Source of the DNA: Gammaproteobacteria bacterium
Lineage (GTDB): Bacteria; Pseudomonadota; Gammaproteobacteria; Acidithiobacillales; Acidithiobacillaceae
Direction: 5' to 3'
NCBI GenBank assembly: GCA_023381645.1
Contig: JAMCRJ010000055.1
Location: 124,001 to 188,000, forward strand
DNA length: 64,000 bases
Below are positions 1 to 8,830 of this stretch, piece by piece (the first letter of the stretch is position 1; the number at the start of each line of letters is the position of its first letter). The translations under genes were made by a program, and so were the position numbers. The notes beneath the pieces were generated by a model. It saw nothing but the letters and a program-made list of their open reading frames with translations. It did no database searches and had not been told where the DNA came from.

Positions 1-1027
1 AAAGTACCGGCTGTTGCCAGCGTTCGAGACCATCGACATGCCCCACGCAGGCAGCGTCCAGACAATTCGCCTTGGGCACGCTGAACCGGGCGCGATTCCA
101 CTTCGTCCGCCCGCCGCTACCAACTTCCACATCGAGGCCGGTGGATACCAGATCCCGCCAGAGCGCCCATCGGGTGCTGTTGACCGCCGCTGCATCCTTG
201 AGGGGTGCCTTACGGACGGACTCGATGCGGGCCAGACGCTTGGGATCGCGGGCCAGAAACTCGCTCACGTCCCGATTGCTCTTGCGCTGGTTGCAGGGGA
301 AGCAGGCGAGGGTGAGATTCGATACCCGATCCGATCCCCCCGCGCTCCTGGGGTGGATATGGTCGATGGTCAACGGGGTATTCTGGGCATCGCAGTAGGC
401 GCACTTGCGGCCCCACTTCTCCAGCAGATACTCCCGCACCTCGTAACCGAACAGGGTGCCTTGCTGGTATTCGACACCGGAGATTTCGGGATTCTGGAGA
501 GCCTGGGTGTCGAAACGCACCAGCTCTTGCGAAATGACCGTTACTGGCGACAAGCGCCGGAGCCGGGACACCCAGGCCAGCGTCGTATCCACCCGATGTT
601 GCAGGGATGGCGCCAGCCAGCCTGCGGGCTTGGTGCGATTATCGAAGCGAGCTGGACGGTACCGCAGGTTCCCGCGCCGCCGCCGGCGAAAGGCCCGACG
701 GCTGGTCAGCGCATCCCGGATGGCATGACCCCGATGCCGCAATTCCAGCAGCATCATCACAGTCAGTGTGCGAAGGACTTCGCCGGTAGCCGCATCCACC
801 GTCTCTTTCTCCCGCACTAGGGCCATACCCGTTGCCTTGCTGCCGGGGTCCAGCTTGAGGCGGACGGGCTGCAAGACGGAATCCTCCACGCGCCGATCTA
901 CCAGGCGGATGGTAAACGGAACCATGCGATGCACCCGCGCCCGCCCGCGCTCCAACAGCAGCCGCGCCCGTTTCTCCGAGCACGGCATGAGGGGCCTCTT
1001 GCGTTTGTCCAATACCAAAACCGCCAT
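1..1027 (-). CDS. iscB: IscB RNA-guided nuclease (copy 1), C-terminus cut by window edge
   Basis: The frame is open from an ATG at 1027, preceded by a strong AGGAGG, to the window edge (342 codons). It begins with the IscB-specific PLMP segment (KRPLMPCSEKRARLLLERGR). RuvC-I (LKLDPGSKATGMAL), an Arg-rich bridge helix (AFRRRRRGNLRYRP) and RuvC-II (ISQELVRFDTQ) follow. An HNH domain of the type CAYC...HIHPRS...CFPCNQRK comes next, then the start of RuvC-III (CLDAACVGHVDG). IscB proteins are ancestors of Cas9 and cut DNA guided by an omega RNA encoded just upstream. It is closely related to the complete copy at 28503-29867, and no tnpA lies beside it. All catalytic motifs look intact, but the final part is outside the window. 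Confidence 0.93.
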   Translation of the reverse strand, partial: MAVLVLDKRKRPLMPCSEKRARLLLERGRARVHRMVPFTIRLVDRRVEDSVLQPVRLKLDPGSKATGMALVREKETVDAATGEVLRTLTVMMLLELRHRGHAIRDALTSRRAFRRRRRGNLRYRPARFDNRTKPAGWLAPSLQHRVDTTLAWVSRLRRLSPVTVISQELVRFDTQALQNPEISGVEYQQGTLFGYEVREYLLEKWGRKCAYCDAQNTPLTIDHIHPRSAGGSDRVSNLTLACFPCNQRKSNRDVSEFLARDPKRLARIESVRKAPLKDAAAVNSTRWALWRDLVSTGLDVEVGSGGRTKWNRARFSVPKANCLDAACVGHVDGLERWQQPVL

Positions 1028-1030
1028 TAC

Positions 1031-1330
1031 TACCTCCTAAAAAGCCCTTACGGGCGCTTGTGACGCCGCTTTGCGGGAATCGCCCCGCGCAGCGGTCTCC
1101 CCTCGGGAATGTCTGCAACCGGCTCCTGCCATTGCTGGCAGCGGAGGGAACCTTCGGCGCTTTGCCTTTCGCCAGCATGATCCTCACCTTCCAGTGTCCG
1201 GGACTGAGGAAGCATCCCGGAGTGGGTCTCAACGACCTGTTACAAACGTCTGCCGGATCACTCCGGCCCCCTGGTCAACCTAGCCCCGGTTCCCCGAAGC
1301 TCCACCCTTTAGGGCGGGGTAGTTGACGAT
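1031..1330 (-). ncRNA. Candidate omega RNA of IscB copy 1
   Basis: This stretch upstream of iscB has no gene. It keeps long blocks identical to the stretch upstream of the second iscB (29871-30160), for example the + strand strings cagtgtccgggactgaggaa and gaatgtctgcaaccggct. It is full of short inverted repeats, and its distal end carries a hairpin around ccaccctttagggcgggg. In IscB loci the guide RNA is read from exactly this position, with the guide at its 5' end outside the element. The guide would therefore lie near 1325-1350, entering the lipoprotein gene's 3' end. Exact ends are inferred. Confidence 0.7.
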
Positions 1331-1343
1331 AGTCACCGCCCGT

Positions 1344-2243
1344 TCACATTTGTCCAGTATGGCACAACCCGGCCGCGCAGATCAGTGGGGTGCCGCTATT
1401 CTCCACCATCACAAAAGTCCACTCCGGGTAGGGCGCTGAGATCGCCTTGATTTTGATCAGTTGCTCTTTCTCCGTGGTCCCTGCCGCCCATTGCCACTGA
1501 TCCGTCAAAGCATAAGCTTTCATCAGAGGCTTTAACTTGGTGTCCCATACCGCAAAAGGTTGAGTCGCCGCATCGTTCGCTTTTGGTTTTGCCTTGTAAA
1601 AAACCCCAAACGATCCAGATCCGGTGACCCAACGACGCTCGTACGGTTTCCATGTCACGCCTCCAAGCTGAAAGGAAGTATGGCCCACCACGGTACCGCC
1701 GAACCTTGCCGGCACCCGGGCTTCCAGCATAGCGGCGCTGGGAACCATGGATTGGGCAGTCGCCTTTGTGGGCTCGAAGCGCACGGCATAGAAATAGTTA
1801 CCAGACTGGAAACGATGGAGGCCGGACAAGCCGGGTGATGCCCCTCCGGAAAGCAGTCCGAGAAGACCCAAACCGATGCTGCCGGATGCCAGGCCGCCCA
1901 CTCCGGCCATGGTGGCTCCGTTGACGATATCACCGATATCCATCGCGTCGTTCAATGGCCGCATACTGGTTGGCAGGTTTTTGGCGCCCACGGCGGCAAC
2001 CAGCAACGGCGCCGGACCAACGGACTGGTTGATGAACTCTGTCTGACACTCACGGGAATAACGGCCCCAACCGCCGTCACACATTTTCCAATGATCAACA
2101 ATCGACGTGTTCTCTAGCGCTTTGTGCAAGTTTGGATACTGGGCACTTTCCGCATGCGGCATGACCGTTGGTGCCGTTACGCAGCCCGAGAGAGAGACGA
2201 CGAGCAGAGCGGCGATTGCCGGTTTTGTGTGATGGATTCTCAT
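1344..2243 (-). CDS. Putative lipoprotein of the transfer region, function unknown
   Basis: This is a 299-residue protein with a classic lipoprotein signal (residues 1-21, lipobox LSGC followed by VTAP), so it is probably anchored in the outer membrane or facing the periplasm. A Gly-rich hydrophobic stretch near residues 110-140 (GGLASGSIGLGLLGLLSGG) could insert in a membrane. The C-terminus has two Cys (ICAAGLCH). The start is ATG with GGAAAAGG upstream. It follows mazF by 20 bp and may be read through from the MazEF or traN transcript. I do not recognise the family. The IscB element lies immediately 3' of it, so the original 3' end may have been altered. Confidence 0.75.
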   Translation of the reverse strand: MRIHHTKPAIAALLVVSLSGCVTAPTVMPHAESAQYPNLHKALENTSIVDHWKMCDGGWGRYSRECQTEFINQSVGPAPLLVAAVGAKNLPTSMRPLNDAMDIGDIVNGATMAGVGGLASGSIGLGLLGLLSGGASPGLSGLHRFQSGNYFYAVRFEPTKATAQSMVPSAAMLEARVPARFGGTVVGHTSFQLGGVTWKPYERRWVTGSGSFGVFYKAKPKANDAATQPFAVWDTKLKPLMKAYALTDQWQWAAGTTEKEQLIKIKAISAPYPEWTFVMVENSGTPLICAAGLCHTGQM

Positions 2244-2263
2244 GGTTTCCTTTTCCCCAACAG

Positions 2264-2605
2264 CTATGCCTTTCGGCCAATCAGAGCGCAGGCCTTTGCC
2301 TTTGCCTCATCCAATTCCAGCGCCGTCACCCGTCCTTTGAATCGGGCTTGGCGCTCCCTCCAATCCAAGCTTTTTACCTGATCCGCGAGCAAAACGCCGG
2401 GGATATCACCTACGATCCGCACTTCAAACGGATATCCCTTGGCCCGAGTGGTCATTGGACAGCAAACCATCAGTCCCGTTTTCGCATTGTAACTCGCGGG
2501 TGTCAGCACCAAAGCGGGCCGGTGGCCCTTCTGTTCGTGACCAGATTGCGGGTCAAAATGTAACCAGACAAGATCTCCAGCTTCCGGAACATAGGCACCG
2601 CCCAT
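2264..2605 (-). CDS. mazF: MazF/PemK-type endoribonuclease toxin
   Basis: This 113-residue protein is of the usual MazF length. It contains the family motifs GDLVWLHFDPQSGHEQKGHRPALVL cut here as GDLVWLHFDP and KGHRPALVLTP, then VCCPMTTRAKGYPFEV and a C-terminal VLADQVKSLDWRER. MazF toxins cut mRNA at short sequences and are neutralised by the upstream antitoxin. Its ATG overlaps the antitoxin stop by one base (TGATG), giving translational coupling. It probably stabilises the conjugative element by addiction. Confidence 0.92.
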   Translation of the reverse strand: MGGAYVPEAGDLVWLHFDPQSGHEQKGHRPALVLTPASYNAKTGLMVCCPMTTRAKGYPFEVRIVGDIPGVLLADQVKSLDWRERQARFKGRVTALELDEAKAKACALIGRKA

Positions 2606-2844
2606 CAAAGCAGTTCCCCGCCCACTGCCGACCCAAAATCAACTGCTGCATGCACGTTTTCCGCCGTAATGGCCGCCAGCATCTCATCCAGATCGAACTT
2701 TGGCCGAAGTGGCTCGATGATGATACACCCGCCCTCTTCCCGCACATCTACGCTATCGTCCAGGTGCAATTTGGCCGCTTCCATTACGGCGGCAGGCATA
2801 CGTACGGCAGCGCTGTTTCCCCACTTCTTCACGGTCACCCGCAT
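2605..2844 (-). CDS. mazE: MazE-type antitoxin with AbrB DNA-binding fold
   Basis: This 79-residue protein opens with MRVTVKKWGNSAAVRMP, the hallmark of the MazE/AbrB swapped-hairpin DNA-binding domain. An acidic tail that would wrap the toxin follows (FDLDEMLAAITAENVH). It is the first gene of the mazEF pair, with AGGAGCGG before the ATG. An inverted repeat about 16 bp upstream is a likely autoregulatory operator. It lies 58 bp downstream of the traN stop. Confidence 0.92.
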   Translation of the reverse strand: MRVTVKKWGNSAAVRMPAAVMEAAKLHLDDSVDVREEGGCIIIEPLRPKFDLDEMLAAITAENVHAAVDFGSAVGGELL

Positions 2845-2859
2845 AGTGTTCCGCTCCTG

Positions 2860-2882
2860 TAGTATCGTCTTTGTTGATACTA
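2860..2882 (-). promoter_or_regulatory. Probable MazE operator (7 bp inverted repeat)
   Basis: TAGTATC and GATACTA form a perfect 7 bp inverted repeat separated by 9 bp, just before the mazE ribosome-binding site. MazE-type antitoxins normally repress their own promoter at such palindromes. The half site resembles, but is not, the TAGTATATT box found elsewhere in the element. Confidence 0.6.
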
Positions 2883-2901
2883 TCTCATCAAGCTAAGCCT
2901 A

Positions 2902-5900
2902 TCAAGCCACAGCATTCGGATTGCCCGTCGGCAACGCGGATGCTGGTGGTGTCACCACCGGTGGATGTCCAACAGGTATCGGAGCCTGTTGAAGATTCAC
3001 GTCACCCGCCGGATGGTCTATTTGCGCCGGCGTATAGATGGCTGACCCTTGAGCGTTTCCGCCAGCGATCAACCCGGCACTTTGAAGCATCGCCTGCCAT
3101 TGAGCGAGGGACACTTGCGACCAGTCCACTGCTGCAAGCTGCTGCACCGTGAATCCGCCGCACTGGGGATCCTGGGGGGTGCCATAACCCCCGGCGACGT
3201 TGGGCTGACCGATCTTGATTTGCGCCGCAATAATCCGTGAAAGCGGACTCGCGTAACAGCAGAACACATCTTTATGCTCCAGACAGAAGCCCAAAAATTT
3301 ATCCGTGCAATAGGTCCCCAGATTCTGACAGGCGTGGAGCTTGCGCTTCTGACCCAACTTAAACTCTTCGTTTTTGCATGCTGTCAGCATGTTGGCGACA
3401 ATTTGCAATATCTGATAGACCAGATAGATCCAACCTATGACGCTAAAAAACATCGCTATATCTTGGTAATATACCGAGGTTACAAAATTATACATGGCGG
3501 TTAAAATTTCGGCGGCCATTTGCGGCCCGAAAATCACATTCAGAAGATAAGCGGCAGCTTGCCATAGCCAGGACTCCACGGTGGCTTCCATCGTGGTAAT
3601 CAAGCCAGACGTTGCCGCTTGAGTTCCCCCCTGCACCGCTGTACTGGAAACACCAACTGCATTCGAGGCAGCCGCTCCTCCAAAACCAAAAGCATTTGAA
3701 ATAGCTTCTGATGCCCCCTTAAAGGCAGATGTCACATAACCCCAGCCTTGAGCCGCCCATTTGTCCATAGTGCTATAAGCGTTTTCCACCCACCCATGAA
3801 ATGCTCCCATCCCCCAGACATGGGCATCCACAAGAGGTGAGTTGGCGATCCTCCAGGTGTCATGCGCCAGAAGCAAATAATTTGCGAGGTTGCCGGCCTG
3901 GCCCGCATCCTTTAACCCTTCCGCGCAGCAGTTGTTTGTAAAGGAGCCACCTGCTGGCCATGTCCGGCAGTACCGCGCGTCACCGCCAAAAATGATCGGC
4001 TGACAATTGCCTGCCGCCATAGACGTACCGGTTGCGCAGACGGCCCCCTGCTCCATTTGTTGCAACGCGGATAGGGCCGTGAGCGCCTGGCTGAATTGCA
4101 GGTCCTGGTTGCCGAACAGGGCGTGGCATTCCGTGCCCATGCATTGGATCGGGCTATTGCACAGGATGCTCTGGGCATGCGTGTTCGGCGTGGTATTGGT
4201 CGTCACGGATCCGGGGTTGACGGTGACGGTGGACCCCGCTTGCGCCGCGTTTTGCGGGATGTAGACCCAATTGCTGTTGGTGTCGATCAGCACCTGGCTG
4301 GTGCCGTTCACGGTGCCGATGATGGTGAGAATGCCCGATGATGGATTGGCCGCCGTGCCGCCACCAGCATTGGTGATGTAGTACATGATCTGGTCCGGCC
4401 CCGGACTCAGCGTGATCGGCACGGAAACCACACCCCCGGTCGAAGGATAGGCCTGGGCTCCATCGCCGCCTTGCCCTCCATCCGAGTAGGTCGCCACCTG
4501 CGTGCCGTTGATGTCCACTACACCAGCATCGTCGGCCGCCAGGTACAGCGTGGCGTTCAAGGGCGCGCCCGTGGTATTGGAATACACTCCCTCCATGAGA
4601 TCCGTCGTGCCGTTGGGCACTCCGGCCCCGCATCCTCCGGACGTTCCATAGATCCATTGTGCATTGGGGTCAGGCCAGTCGGCGGCATCGATCCAGCCGG
4701 TACTGGTATAAGCGGAGAGTGGCTGCGTGCAGGCAACCGGGCTGGACTGGATCGACGGCGCACTGGTCGTGGTCGTGCTAGGTCCTGTCGCGGATGTCCC
4801 CGCGTTGGTGATGTTGGTATTGTTGTTCGTGCAGGCGACGTTCTGGTAATACTGGCTGAAGACGTTGGGATTGCTCTCGATAAAGGGCATCATCTTGTTG
4901 ATCATGCCCTGATTCGACGGATTACTCAGAAAGTTGTTGAGCATCGGGTCGCTGGCATAGGCGTTCATGCCGCCCGGGTAGGTGGAGATGTTTTCCAGAT
5001 AGGATTGGGCATAGCTGCATTGCCCGTATATCTGCTGGTACTCCTGGGACGCCGCAGTGACGGCGCCGCTCCCATATCCCCCGGCCAAGATGGCCGCACC
5101 ATCTCCATTGCCATTGGCATAGACACTTCCCGTTGCGCCGCCGATGATCCCCTGCAGGTCTGCGGTCAGCGGCGACAGCGCGTTCTCCAGGCCTTGCGCC
5201 GCCGCAGGGCTGGTGATGGCCGTGGGCAACGCCGCGCACCCGGACGCCACGGTGCCTAGCGGCCCCGCCCAGGCGGCGGCCAGCGTCCCCAAGGAAGGCA
5301 CCCCGGACACGCTCAAGAGGTTGCAGGCTGGCGCGTATTGATAGTATCCGCTGATCACCGGCGCGCAGGTGGTTTCCAGGGCGTTGCCCGCGCTGTTGAC
5401 CTGGCTGAGTTCCTGCCCAAACGCCTGGATGGATTGTTGAGCGCCCTGATACGCCGCCAGCGTGCTTCCGCTGGTTCCGGCCATAGCTTGCGTCAAGGAG
5501 GTCGCTGCGGCCTGCAAAGGCCCTTTGCAGGCGTTCTGGGTAGAAGCCACCGCACCCATGCCCTGCTGCTGGAACTGATTGAGCGGGCCCGGCCACCCGG
5601 CCGGACAGGTCGGATCGCTCAAAACCGCCGTGTTGGCGGCGCTAGCCTGATTGAGCGCGTTCCCTGGCGTCAGCCCCACATTGTCCGACAGGTAGTAGGA
5701 AGAAGCGTTATTCTCCACGCCCGCCGGCTGAGTGCCGGCAAAGCCCTGCATCTCCTGACCGCCGGCATTGCCGGCGGCATCGGTTTGGCCGCCCAGCAGC
5801 AAGGTGTTGCCGAGATCCGCCCCGCTTTGCGCCTGATTGATGAACGTGCCGGCATTGGCGGTCGCGGTGGCCTCGTAAATGACCCCCAGCGCAGCCATCC

Positions 5901-5967
5901 AGGCGATGAACAACGCGCCGGCGCGGCGCTGGCGTTTGGGGTGCCCCATCCAGATGAAAAAGCCCAT
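2902..5967 (-). CDS. traN: TraN-like mating-pair stabilisation protein
   Basis: This is a 1021-residue exported protein, much longer than the ~600 residues of F TraN. A hydrophobic N-terminal segment (LFIAWMAALGVIYEATATANA) is the signal. The C-terminal third carries the TraN signature: FTNNCCAEGLKD, then a membrane-like segment near residue 840, then CTDKFLGFCLEHKDVFCCYA followed by SPLSRIIAAQIKIGQP. The first ~640 residues are Gly/Ala/Ser/Asn-rich with sparse Cys and a beta-rich part (about residues 420-590) not expected in F TraN. TraN sits in the outer membrane and contacts the recipient. It starts with ATG preceded by GGAG and has its own upstream TATATT-type box, apart from traU. Confidence 0.9.
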   Translation of the reverse strand: MGFFIWMGHPKRQRRAGALFIAWMAALGVIYEATATANAGTFINQAQSGADLGNTLLLGGQTDAAGNAGGQEMQGFAGTQPAGVENNASSYYLSDNVGLTPGNALNQASAANTAVLSDPTCPAGWPGPLNQFQQQGMGAVASTQNACKGPLQAAATSLTQAMAGTSGSTLAAYQGAQQSIQAFGQELSQVNSAGNALETTCAPVISGYYQYAPACNLLSVSGVPSLGTLAAAWAGPLGTVASGCAALPTAITSPAAAQGLENALSPLTADLQGIIGGATGSVYANGNGDGAAILAGGYGSGAVTAASQEYQQIYGQCSYAQSYLENISTYPGGMNAYASDPMLNNFLSNPSNQGMINKMMPFIESNPNVFSQYYQNVACTNNNTNITNAGTSATGPSTTTTSAPSIQSSPVACTQPLSAYTSTGWIDAADWPDPNAQWIYGTSGGCGAGVPNGTTDLMEGVYSNTTGAPLNATLYLAADDAGVVDINGTQVATYSDGGQGGDGAQAYPSTGGVVSVPITLSPGPDQIMYYITNAGGGTAANPSSGILTIIGTVNGTSQVLIDTNSNWVYIPQNAAQAGSTVTVNPGSVTTNTTPNTHAQSILCNSPIQCMGTECHALFGNQDLQFSQALTALSALQQMEQGAVCATGTSMAAGNCQPIIFGGDARYCRTWPAGGSFTNNCCAEGLKDAGQAGNLANYLLLAHDTWRIANSPLVDAHVWGMGAFHGWVENAYSTMDKWAAQGWGYVTSAFKGASEAISNAFGFGGAAASNAVGVSSTAVQGGTQAATSGLITTMEATVESWLWQAAAYLLNVIFGPQMAAEILTAMYNFVTSVYYQDIAMFFSVIGWIYLVYQILQIVANMLTACKNEEFKLGQKRKLHACQNLGTYCTDKFLGFCLEHKDVFCCYASPLSRIIAAQIKIGQPNVAGGYGTPQDPQCGGFTVQQLAAVDWSQVSLAQWQAMLQSAGLIAGGNAQGSAIYTPAQIDHPAGDVNLQQAPIPVGHPPVVTPPASALPTGNPNAVA

Positions 5968-6000
5968 TCAGCAACTCCGCGCAAGCCTGTATTACGAAAC

Positions 6001-6009
6001 CAGTATATT
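6001..6009 (-). promoter_or_regulatory. Element-wide box, variant copy upstream of traN
   Basis: CAGTATATT on the + strand (sense AATATACTG) ends 34 bp before the traN start. It differs from the consensus TAGTATATT at the first base. It has the same spacing to the start codon as the other copies, so it probably marks the traN promoter or operator. Confidence 0.6.
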
Positions 6010-6033
6010 AAAACGCTGAACTTTCTGCGAGTG

Positions 6034-7284
6034 TTACCCCGTCGGTCCCTGATTGCCGATCAGCCCCAGGCAACAGTTGGTCCACTGCCAGACCAGATAT
6101 ACATAGTTTCCTCCGGTGGCTGGCTGCGTGTCCCATTCTCCCCACTGAAACGGAGTCTGCCCCATCCAATGCGTACATTCCCCGGACTGGGTTGGCGGGG
6201 CCTGAATATTCACGCCGCCGTTCTGCGGCAATGTCCCCTGATTGCTGGCCGCAGGCGTCACATAATTCGCCGGCGGCATGCTGTTTCCCGACGGCTGGGA
6301 GCTGACATTGGGTGCCGTGACGCTGGCGTTGGGTTCCTGATTGGTCTCGTCATTGGGAAACAGGATCTGGAAGCGGTATTGCGCCTTGGGCAGTACATAC
6401 GTGCGGCGTGGGCCGCAAAGCGTGCTGTTGCCCATCGTTCGTTCCAGGAATCCCAGGCGAAAGCCCATGGCGATCATGCGAGCGACATCGATATTCGAAG
6501 CCTGAATCGGGTCGTTGCCCCCCAGATTGCTGCCGACCATCGGGTAGAGCAGCCCCCAGCAACCCGCTGTCCAATATTCATCGTCTATGGGTTGCGCCCC
6601 CAGGGATTCCTGCGCGCATTCCTCAGTAGCGCCCAGCAAGCCAATCGGGTTGTCATAAAGCAGTTCTTCCGGACTTGCCAGGAAAGACAACAGATCGTCG
6701 TTCCAGGTTGGAAACACTTCGCTCATGAGCATGAGGTTCATGCCGCTGTACCCAGTATTGCAGTCGGGAATGTTGGCCAACTGCATCATGGTGATCAGGG
6801 GGAAGGTCCACAAATGCACGTTGAAAAATGTGCTGTTCTTGTTGCCGGTAGAGACTCCGGTGCCAACGTTGCCGCCCCAGGAACCCGTCCATTGTGAACC
6901 GACCGTGGAATCGGGCTGCAGGCTCACGCCGCCCAGCACGGGCGAACAGAAAGGATGGCTCACGGCCTCCATCAGCATGGTCGGTTGCCAGTATCCGATT
7001 TGCACGCCCACCGTCGGAAGCTGTAGATGTGACCAGCTTCCGCCGCATTCACACATGAACCCCGAAGAAGCGCCATTGGGCACTCCGGAATTGCCACCGA
7101 ACCAGGTCATACCGGCGATGCGCAAGGGGAACAGCGCCGACCAGCAAACACCGCCAATCAGTTCGTTGAAAACGCCAGCGTCGGGACACAGGGTAGCCAC
7201 CTGGGCGCCTGTAGCGAGAGCGGGAGCCGCAAACGTCAGGGCGAGCGCAGCAGCAAGGGCAGTGATTTTATTGCGAAATTTCAA
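6034..7284 (-). CDS. traU: TraU pilus assembly protein
   Basis: This 416-residue periplasmic protein has a signal peptide (ALALTFAAPALA). It carries the TraU Cys pattern: LCPDAGVFNELIGGVCWSAL near the N-terminus, FMCECGG, GYWQPTMLMEAV, HPFCSP, and a C-terminal WTNCCLGLIGNQGPTG. TraU is needed for F-type pilus assembly and DNA transfer. The start is TTG in a TTGA overlap with the upstream small gene. A low-complexity Asn/Pro insert lies near residues 315-370. Confidence 0.93.
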   Translation of the reverse strand: MKFRNKITALAAALALTFAAPALATGAQVATLCPDAGVFNELIGGVCWSALFPLRIAGMTWFGGNSGVPNGASSGFMCECGGSWSHLQLPTVGVQIGYWQPTMLMEAVSHPFCSPVLGGVSLQPDSTVGSQWTGSWGGNVGTGVSTGNKNSTFFNVHLWTFPLITMMQLANIPDCNTGYSGMNLMLMSEVFPTWNDDLLSFLASPEELLYDNPIGLLGATEECAQESLGAQPIDDEYWTAGCWGLLYPMVGSNLGGNDPIQASNIDVARMIAMGFRLGFLERTMGNSTLCGPRRTYVLPKAQYRFQILFPNDETNQEPNASVTAPNVSSQPSGNSMPPANYVTPAASNQGTLPQNGGVNIQAPPTQSGECTHWMGQTPFQWGEWDTQPATGGNYVYLVWQWTNCCLGLIGNQGPTG

Positions 7285-7562
7285 TGGTCTCTCCTCGTTT
7301 CAACGACGGGAAATGGTCTTGGGCAGTGGGGATTATCCCGATGAAGCGTCATCCCCATGCTATGCAGCGCTGCCATGAAATATTCGTCGTTCGCGCGGAT
7401 CCACCCGACAATCCACGGGCTATTTTTGAGCACTTCCGGGTGTTTGTCCGCGATCAATTCCAGCAATTCCCGATTCTCGTCGATTCGCTTGTAAATGCCG
7501 CCGGAAGTTAGATCAAGGGCAGCACCGATCTCCTTGTATTCTTTTTTCTTGCACCCGAACAT
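7281..7562 (-). CDS. Small hypothetical protein between trbC-traW and traU
   Basis: This is a 93-residue cytoplasmic protein with no signal or membrane segment. It starts MFGCKKKEYKEIGAALDL and contains GGIYKRIDENRELLELI, which could form a helix-turn-helix or a short coiled coil. It starts immediately after the trbC-traW stop (TAATG) and overlaps traU by 4 bp, so it is translated inside the pilus-assembly operon. I do not recognise the family. Confidence 0.7.
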   Translation of the reverse strand: MFGCKKKEYKEIGAALDLTSGGIYKRIDENRELLELIADKHPEVLKNSPWIVGWIRANDEYFMAALHSMGMTLHRDNPHCPRPFPVVETRRDH

Positions 7563-8830
7563 TAGTGTTTTTCCCCAGGCAGCGGCTCTTTCGGAACCGT
7601 AATGGACAACACATCGTGATCCGGCTGGATCAGCGCCGGCACCCGGTTGATGCCGAGCCGGTGTGCCAGATGCGGATAGAAGCCGTACACCGGATGCTGC
7701 AGCGCAGTCACCAGCCGGTCTTCGCCCTGCAAGGTCTTCGGTAGCTCGCTGGCCATGATGACCACGTTGGGAACCGTGCTCTCCCAGGCCTGCACCTGGG
7801 CCACCTGCCAGGCCTGGGCCGGATTGAACACGATGTAGCTCTGGGTCCACGGGAACGGGAATGCCGTCAGCGGGTTGATCTCCTGCCCTTTGCGCACCAG
7901 CACTTTGCCGTTCGGCATGCGAATGGTGGCGGTCGCGATGATGCTGGGATTATAGGTGTAGCTTTTGCCGTGGAGGGAATCCGGCAAGGCGTCGCCCAGC
8001 CGGGTGGACATATTCTCCCAACCTCTCTCCTTCGCCTGTTCTACGGTCTTTTTCCAGTTGAACGTCTTAATCTTCTGTTCGAAGATGGAAATCATGTTGG
8101 GCTCGGCCACTTTCCAAGTATGCCCATGGATTTTCGTGGAGCTGCCTTTCCCTTGGTTGATCGCCCGGATCGCCCCCTGCAAGCCGTCGCCATCGCCGAC
8201 GATGACGCTCCAGGCGCCATTGCCCGGCTGATGGATGATCACCGGCACGATGTTGACCTTGTGGTCGGTAAAGAGGATGGGATTGATCTCGACATTCGCC
8301 GCTTTTTTTGCGGATGGCATCAGCCGGTTGATCTTGCTGACCGTTTCCGGCAACCCTTCAGGATTATCCGGCCAACCGCGCAACACGAACACCGTGGTCT
8401 CGAATAGATGCCGGTTGTCCGCCACTTCCGCGAACCACTTGCGCAAAATCGCCTTGGGCATGTCCATGGAAATGAACACCAGCGTTTTTGCGGCATTCTC
8501 CTCTTTCGCCATCAGCGTGTGGTCAACGTATTCCTGGAGCGCCTTACCATGCAAATTTGGCGGTACCACCGGCACCCCATTGACCCGCGTGCGCAACCAT
8601 TGTTGAGCGGCGCTGGCGGATTGTGGCGCGTACTGTTGGGCGTAGCGCTGGAGAATGTTGTTCGCCTGCACGTCGGATTTAGGCACGGCCATCTCCGTTT
8701 CTGCAGCGGCCTTTTTGGGCACCCGCAACCAAGCCGGGGCAGTCTGCTTTCCAGCATTCTGCATGATGCTGTCGGATCGCTGGACGATGGCGGTGACTTG
8801 CTGCTGATCGATAACCGGCGTGGGGATCAT
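7562..8830 (-). CDS. trbC-traW: TrbC-TraW fusion, pilus assembly
   Basis: This 422-residue protein joins two F-type genes. The middle part (about residues 110-240) has TrbC features (TLVFISMDMPKAILRKWFAE, FVLRGWPDN). The C-terminal part (about 270-420) has the TraW pattern SLHGKSYTYNPSIIATATI, NPLTAFPFPW and YIVFNPAQ. In F these are separate periplasmic proteins that interact during pilus assembly, which explains why a fusion is tolerated. There is no clear signal peptide at the annotated ATG, which overlaps the upstream stop as ATGA; export may use an unusual route or a different start. Confidence 0.85.
   Translation of the reverse strand: MIPTPVIDQQQVTAIVQRSDSIMQNAGKQTAPAWLRVPKKAAAETEMAVPKSDVQANNILQRYAQQYAPQSASAAQQWLRTRVNGVPVVPPNLHGKALQEYVDHTLMAKEENAAKTLVFISMDMPKAILRKWFAEVADNRHLFETTVFVLRGWPDNPEGLPETVSKINRLMPSAKKAANVEINPILFTDHKVNIVPVIIHQPGNGAWSVIVGDGDGLQGAIRAINQGKGSSTKIHGHTWKVAEPNMISIFEQKIKTFNWKKTVEQAKERGWENMSTRLGDALPDSLHGKSYTYNPSIIATATIRMPNGKVLVRKGQEINPLTAFPFPWTQSYIVFNPAQAWQVAQVQAWESTVPNVVIMASELPKTLQGEDRLVTALQHPVYGFYPHLAHRLGINRVPALIQPDHDVLSITVPKEPLPGEKH

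Noticed and set aside
5338..6897. 519-codon plus-strand frame
   Set aside because: It lies antisense across traN and traU; composition is typical of a GC-rich shadow frame.
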